This document shows positions 61,079 through 64,000 of a stretch of DNA of 64,000 bases, one piece after another. The stretch is from Candidatus Gastranaerophilales bacterium. Lineage in GTDB: Bacteria; Cyanobacteriota; Vampirovibrionia; Gastranaerophilales; Gastranaerophilaceae. Below the pieces are notes generated by a model that saw nothing but the letters and a program-made list of their open reading frames with translations, was not told the DNA's origin and ran no database searches. A program made the translations under genes and the position numbers. Position 1 is the first letter of the stretch. Every line of letters starts with the position of its first letter. Where the stretch lies: the NCBI GenBank assembly GCA_947624325.1, contig CANQJT010000004.1, forward strand, positions 62,001-126,000. The letters run 5' to 3'.

Positions 61079-62746
61079 ATGAGTGATTTGTTAGAAAAGC
61101 TGGGATTTAAAAAAAGAACACATGTAGGGATTTCATTATCCTCAAACAATTTTATAGAACTTGTATGCGTTGATAAAAGTACAAAAACAATAAGTAAATA
61201 TGCATCAGGCAATATAAAATATAATAATGCAATCAGAGAAATAATTGATTATGATGAGTTTATTGAAGTATTGGAAGGATTATTTGATGAAGCAGGATTA
61301 AATCCTGCGGAATGTGCAGTTACACTTAATCTTCCAAATGTTCATTTCGGTATAACAGCAATGGAAACAGAAGCTGAGACTACTTATATAATAGATAATT
61401 TACAATCTGAAATAGAAGATTTATACATCTTTAAACGAAATGAACCTGTAATTTCATATACTAAACTTGACGGTGCAAGCGGAAGAAAACAAAAAAATAT
61501 TATATATTCGGCAATTCAGGCAAAAGTTATTTCAAAGTTAATTGAAATATTTGATAATATGAACTGTGAATTGGTAAGAATTGATAACTCATATTCTTCA
61601 TTATTAAAAACAATACAATTCTGCGACAGATTTAATAATTTTGTACAAAAAGAAGAAAGAACAACAATTTTACTGGTAACTCCAAACAGCTGCTGTTCAT
61701 TCTATATGGAAGGCAATGTACTGATTGATTACAATGAAGAACCACTGGCAGTTAAATCTTTTTCAACTGAAGAAGTATATTCAACTATTTCAAAAATAGG
61801 TCAAACAGCAATTGATAAAAATAATCCTCAATCAATGCTTATAATAAGTGAAGCAGATGAAGTTAATGCAGAGACTCTTGCTGCAAGTCTTATGTTTAAC
61901 GGCGAAACTGACTTCATAAATAAAAGTATAAATGTAAATGAACAATTTATAGAAATTTCAGGTTTGGATTCAGATATAGATTCAAATATGATTTCATATA
62001 TAACAATGGAAGCAGTAGGAGCTGCCGTATCCGATTATGATAATTTCCCTTTAAATATTAACTTTTTACCGGACGACAGAATTCCCAAAAATATTGTAGA
62101 AGTCGGACCTTATGAAGTTGATCTTGCAAGATTTGCCATAATATCATTTGCTTTTACTTTATTAATGGCTGTACTATTATCATCTGTTGTTAATCTTATA
62201 TTTAAAAACAGTATTAATTCGTTAGATGATCAATCAACAGAAGCAAAATTAAAAGTTAATGCATTTAAAACAAAAGTTAATAAAAACGCAACCGAAGGTA
62301 AAGATATTTTCCCCGTTTTAAAACAATTAATAGACAATAATACGGCATTAATAACAATCTTTAATGCATTATCTACGGATATTCCGGATAGTGTATATAT
62401 AAAAAGATTTGTAACAAATGAACAAGGCGGAATTGGAATAATAGGCGAAGCTAAAACCAGTGATGCCGTTGATGCTTTTATTAAAGGATTAAAAGAAAAA
62501 AATGGCGATTTAACACTCTCTAAATTATCGGTTAATACAAAATACGATGAAATTCCAAGTAAAATACCAAACGGATTTACATTTGAAATAAAAACAACAA
62601 CTCATGATATTGATTTGACAAGTGATACAGATATAAAAGAATATGAAAGCAGAAATAAGACATTAAACTCAAATCAAGTACCACAATATAGTAATCAAAC
62701 AAATACAAGCACTACCAATCAATTACCGCCTCCGCCGGTAATATAG
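61079..62746 (+). CDS. Fused PilM-PilN type IV pilus assembly protein
   Basis: A 555-residue chain. Residues 1-335 have the PilM actin-like layout (H-V-G-I-S-L-S-S at the start, where V-G-I-D-I-G-S is usual), so nucleotide binding may be altered. Residues 336-375 give N-L-P-x-x-R-I-P-like L-P-D-D-R-I-P and one transmembrane helix; the rest (to about 500) is the PilN periplasmic domain. A Pro-rich tail ends it. PilM and PilN are usually separate, the PilM peptide-binding groove holding the PilN N-terminus. pilO follows after 27 bases. Confidence 0.82.
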   Translation: MSDLLEKLGFKKRTHVGISLSSNNFIELVCVDKSTKTISKYASGNIKYNNAIREIIDYDEFIEVLEGLFDEAGLNPAECAVTLNLPNVHFGITAMETEAETTYIIDNLQSEIEDLYIFKRNEPVISYTKLDGASGRKQKNIIYSAIQAKVISKLIEIFDNMNCELVRIDNSYSSLLKTIQFCDRFNNFVQKEERTTILLVTPNSCCSFYMEGNVLIDYNEEPLAVKSFSTEEVYSTISKIGQTAIDKNNPQSMLIISEADEVNAETLAASLMFNGETDFINKSINVNEQFIEISGLDSDIDSNMISYITMEAVGAAVSDYDNFPLNINFLPDDRIPKNIVEVGPYEVDLARFAIISFAFTLLMAVLLSSVVNLIFKNSINSLDDQSTEAKLKVNAFKTKVNKNATEGKDIFPVLKQLIDNNTALITIFNALSTDIPDSVYIKRFVTNEQGGIGIIGEAKTSDAVDAFIKGLKEKNGDLTLSKLSVNTKYDEIPSKIPNGFTFEIKTTTHDIDLTSDTDIKEYESRNKTLNSNQVPQYSNQTNTSTTNQLPPPPVI

Positions 62747-62773
62747 TAAATAAAATATAATATAGAGGGAAAT

Positions 62774-63373
62774 ATGAATAAAAAAAACCAACAATTAATA
62801 GTACCGTTAGTTTTCGGGTTTTCAATATTACTGTTTATTTTCGTTTTCGGTATGATAGTTAGACCAAATTGGGATAACTATAATGATAAGGTAAAAGAAA
62901 AAGATAGAATTGTTAAAGAAAATAAAGACCTTGAAGCAAGATATGAAGATGAAAAAGCTAAAAGTGAACAGCAAAAAATTAAACTTCAATCTATAAAACA
63001 AGTTTATGAAACTAATATTAACAGTAAAAATGATAATCTTAGTGTATATGGAACAATGTTTGATGAAATTATAAAAAAAGCTCAAGCAAATGAACTTGGA
63101 ATAAGATCTATTGAATATAATACTAAACCCGAAAATAACGAAATTCTTAACAATTTTTCTTCCGGTTATAATGTATGCGAACTGAAGTTTTTCTTTGTGG
63201 GAACATATCCTCAGTTAAGATCTTTCTTAAATGATTTAAGTGTTAATTTTCAATATTTAATTTCTATATCAAATTTAGATGTTACGGCTTTTACGGGAGA
63301 TACTAATTATCTTTTAATTAAGATGTCAATTATTCTCTACTCTAAGAAAGCAGCAGAAACTCAATCTATGTAA
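62774..63373 (+). CDS. pilO: Type IV pilus protein PilO
   Basis: A 199-residue protein. One N-terminal transmembrane helix (residues 8-30), then a coiled coil (35-85), then a ferredoxin-like domain ending in a beta strand: the PilO layout. PilO pairs with PilN to align the pilus motor and the outer-membrane secretin. GAGGGA precedes the ATG. Its 3' end overlaps the convergent HTH gene by eight bases, so pilP and pilQ are not directly next. Confidence 0.82.
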   Translation: MNKKNQQLIVPLVFGFSILLFIFVFGMIVRPNWDNYNDKVKEKDRIVKENKDLEARYEDEKAKSEQQKIKLQSIKQVYETNINSKNDNLSVYGTMFDEIIKKAQANELGIRSIEYNTKPENNEILNNFSSGYNVCELKFFFVGTYPQLRSFLNDLSVNFQYLISISNLDVTAFTGDTNYLLIKMSIILYSKKAAETQSM

Positions 63374-63785
63374 TTTGAAAAGAACATTTACTGCATTGTG
63401 CTTTAGGGTGCAATGCAATATTATTTTCCAAATCTAATAATCTTATAATTTTTGTATTTAACTTGCTTGAACATATAGGACATCTTAAATTATCTGTTTC
63501 ACCGTCTAAAATTGCCTGTTTAATATTTTTTATATAGGCTTCATCGACCTTATCATAAGAAACAAGCATAATCCTTTCATATTTTTTAATATCGGCAGGA
63601 TTAAGTTTTAAACCTTTAGCCAGTTTTTGTCTGATAGTGGAAGCTAAAAATAACTCTTTTCCCGATTCAATATCTTCGATTTCTTCAGTTGAAAGAGCTG
63701 TTTTTTTAGCTAATCCCTGCACGGATAAACCGACTTGCTCTCGATGATTTTGTATAAATTCAGCTAAAGAAGCAAATTCTGACAT
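63366..63785 (-). CDS. XRE-type HTH protein with C-terminal zinc ribbon
   Basis: Starts at ATG 63785, one base after the secF stop, giving about 139 residues. Residues 8-65 form a helix-turn-helix (L-S-V-Q-G-L-A-K-K-T-A-L-S, then I-E-S-G-K). The C-terminus has C-P-I-C and C-S-K-C, a four-Cys zinc ribbon. It is translationally coupled to secF and may be a regulator or ribosome-linked protein; no specific family recognised. Confidence 0.75.
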   Translation of the reverse strand: MSEFASLAEFIQNHREQVGLSVQGLAKKTALSTEEIEDIESGKELFLASTIRQKLAKGLKLNPADIKKYERIMLVSYDKVDEAYIKNIKQAILDGETDNLRCPICSSKLNTKIIRLLDLENNIALHPKAQCSKCSFQIT

Positions 63786-63786
63786 A

Positions 63787-64000
63787 TTAAGCTGCCTGTT
63801 TCTTGTTTTGAATTTCATTCCAGAGTGCAATTAAGGTATTAGCAAAGAATATACTTGAATATGTACCTGCTATAACACCCAATATCATTACAAGGACAAA
63901 ATCCTTAGTTGTTACACCGCCGAAGAAGTATAACGCACCTAATGTTAATAATGTTGTTAATGATGTATTAATACTTCTTGCAAGTGTTTGATTAACCGAG
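63787..64000 (-). CDS. secF: Protein translocase subunit SecF, C-terminal part (cut by window edge)
   Basis: Reading the minus strand from the right edge gives about 70 residues with [17 protein letters not shown] and [10 protein letters not shown], the signature of the last SecF transmembrane helices. The frame is open at the window edge and ends TAA at 63787. SecF with SecD uses the proton gradient to aid Sec export. Confidence 0.93.
   Translation of the reverse strand, partial: SVNQTLARSINTSLTTLLTLGALYFFGGVTTKDFVLVMILGVIAGTYSSIFFANTLIALWNEIQNKKQAA

Noticed and set aside
1-64000. tRNA, rRNA, riboswitch or prophage genes
   Set aside because: I looked for tRNA T-loop words, rRNA conserved blocks, integrases and phage structural genes and found none that I can support by eye.

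Overview
The window is AT-rich, gene-dense bacterial chromosome with short intergenic gaps and no rRNA, tRNA or CRISPR that I could see. The gene set points to an anaerobic, Gram-negative member of the non-photosynthetic sister lineage of Cyanobacteria (Vampirovibrionia/Melainabacteria, most like gut Gastranaerophilales). It combines an oxygen-sensitive class III ribonucleotide reductase, ADP-forming acyl-CoA synthetase, LPS-type heptosyltransferase, AsmA/TamB-like envelope protein, a PilM-PilN/PilO pilus cluster, flagellar export genes fliOPQR and lineage-type hypothetical proteins with an N-terminal Asn/Ser-rich leader ending in an F-K-G or F-G motif. The taxonomic call is inference; no 16S is present.

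Layout. 1-3.3 kb: a membrane protein cut by the left edge, then tilS-hpt. 3.8-7.4 kb (minus): oligopeptide permeases, mgtC-like and plsC-like genes. 7.6-11.2 kb: three lineage-type proteins, two of them membrane-anchored AAA+ relatives. 11.4-14 kb: nrdD-nrdG. 14-25.5 kb: surface-glycan genes (GT-C, GT2, NAD-epimerase, acyltransferase 3, a multi-TM protein) interrupted by a large SF1 helicase-nuclease. 25.5-31 kb: accB-accC, a GGDEF/HD-GYP regulator, a heptosyltransferase. 31-34.7 kb: flagellar export and switch genes. 34.9-38.2 kb: DNA methyltransferase, DUF1653-like gene, kinase-like gene. 38.3-44.8 kb: acyl-CoA synthetase, radical SAM, PadR, small membrane proteins, a secreted beta-propeller-like protein. 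44.9-51.5 kb: rnhB-rbgA-rplS and pgpH-ybeY-dgkA flanking a repeat island. 51.6-64 kb: a 1501-residue AsmA-like protein, an ECF sigma/anti-sigma/LTXXQ envelope-stress locus, rsfS, a primary-type sigma factor, rlmB, pilMN-pilO, an HTH gene and the end of secF.

The most striking signal is four poly-G/poly-C tracts of 9-10 bases, all at cell-surface-type genes and each placed where a one-base slip should change expression by a different route. One lies inside an open reading frame (in frame here). One lies near the start of an NAD-epimerase gene, which is out of frame by one base here. One lies in a 20-codon leader whose stop overlaps the next start codon. One lies in a promoter spacer between a TTGCAA and a TATAAT box. 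Together they suggest a phase-variable surface-glycan programme. A second signal is a family of GC-richer dispersed intergenic repeats (three clear copies plus a composite island).
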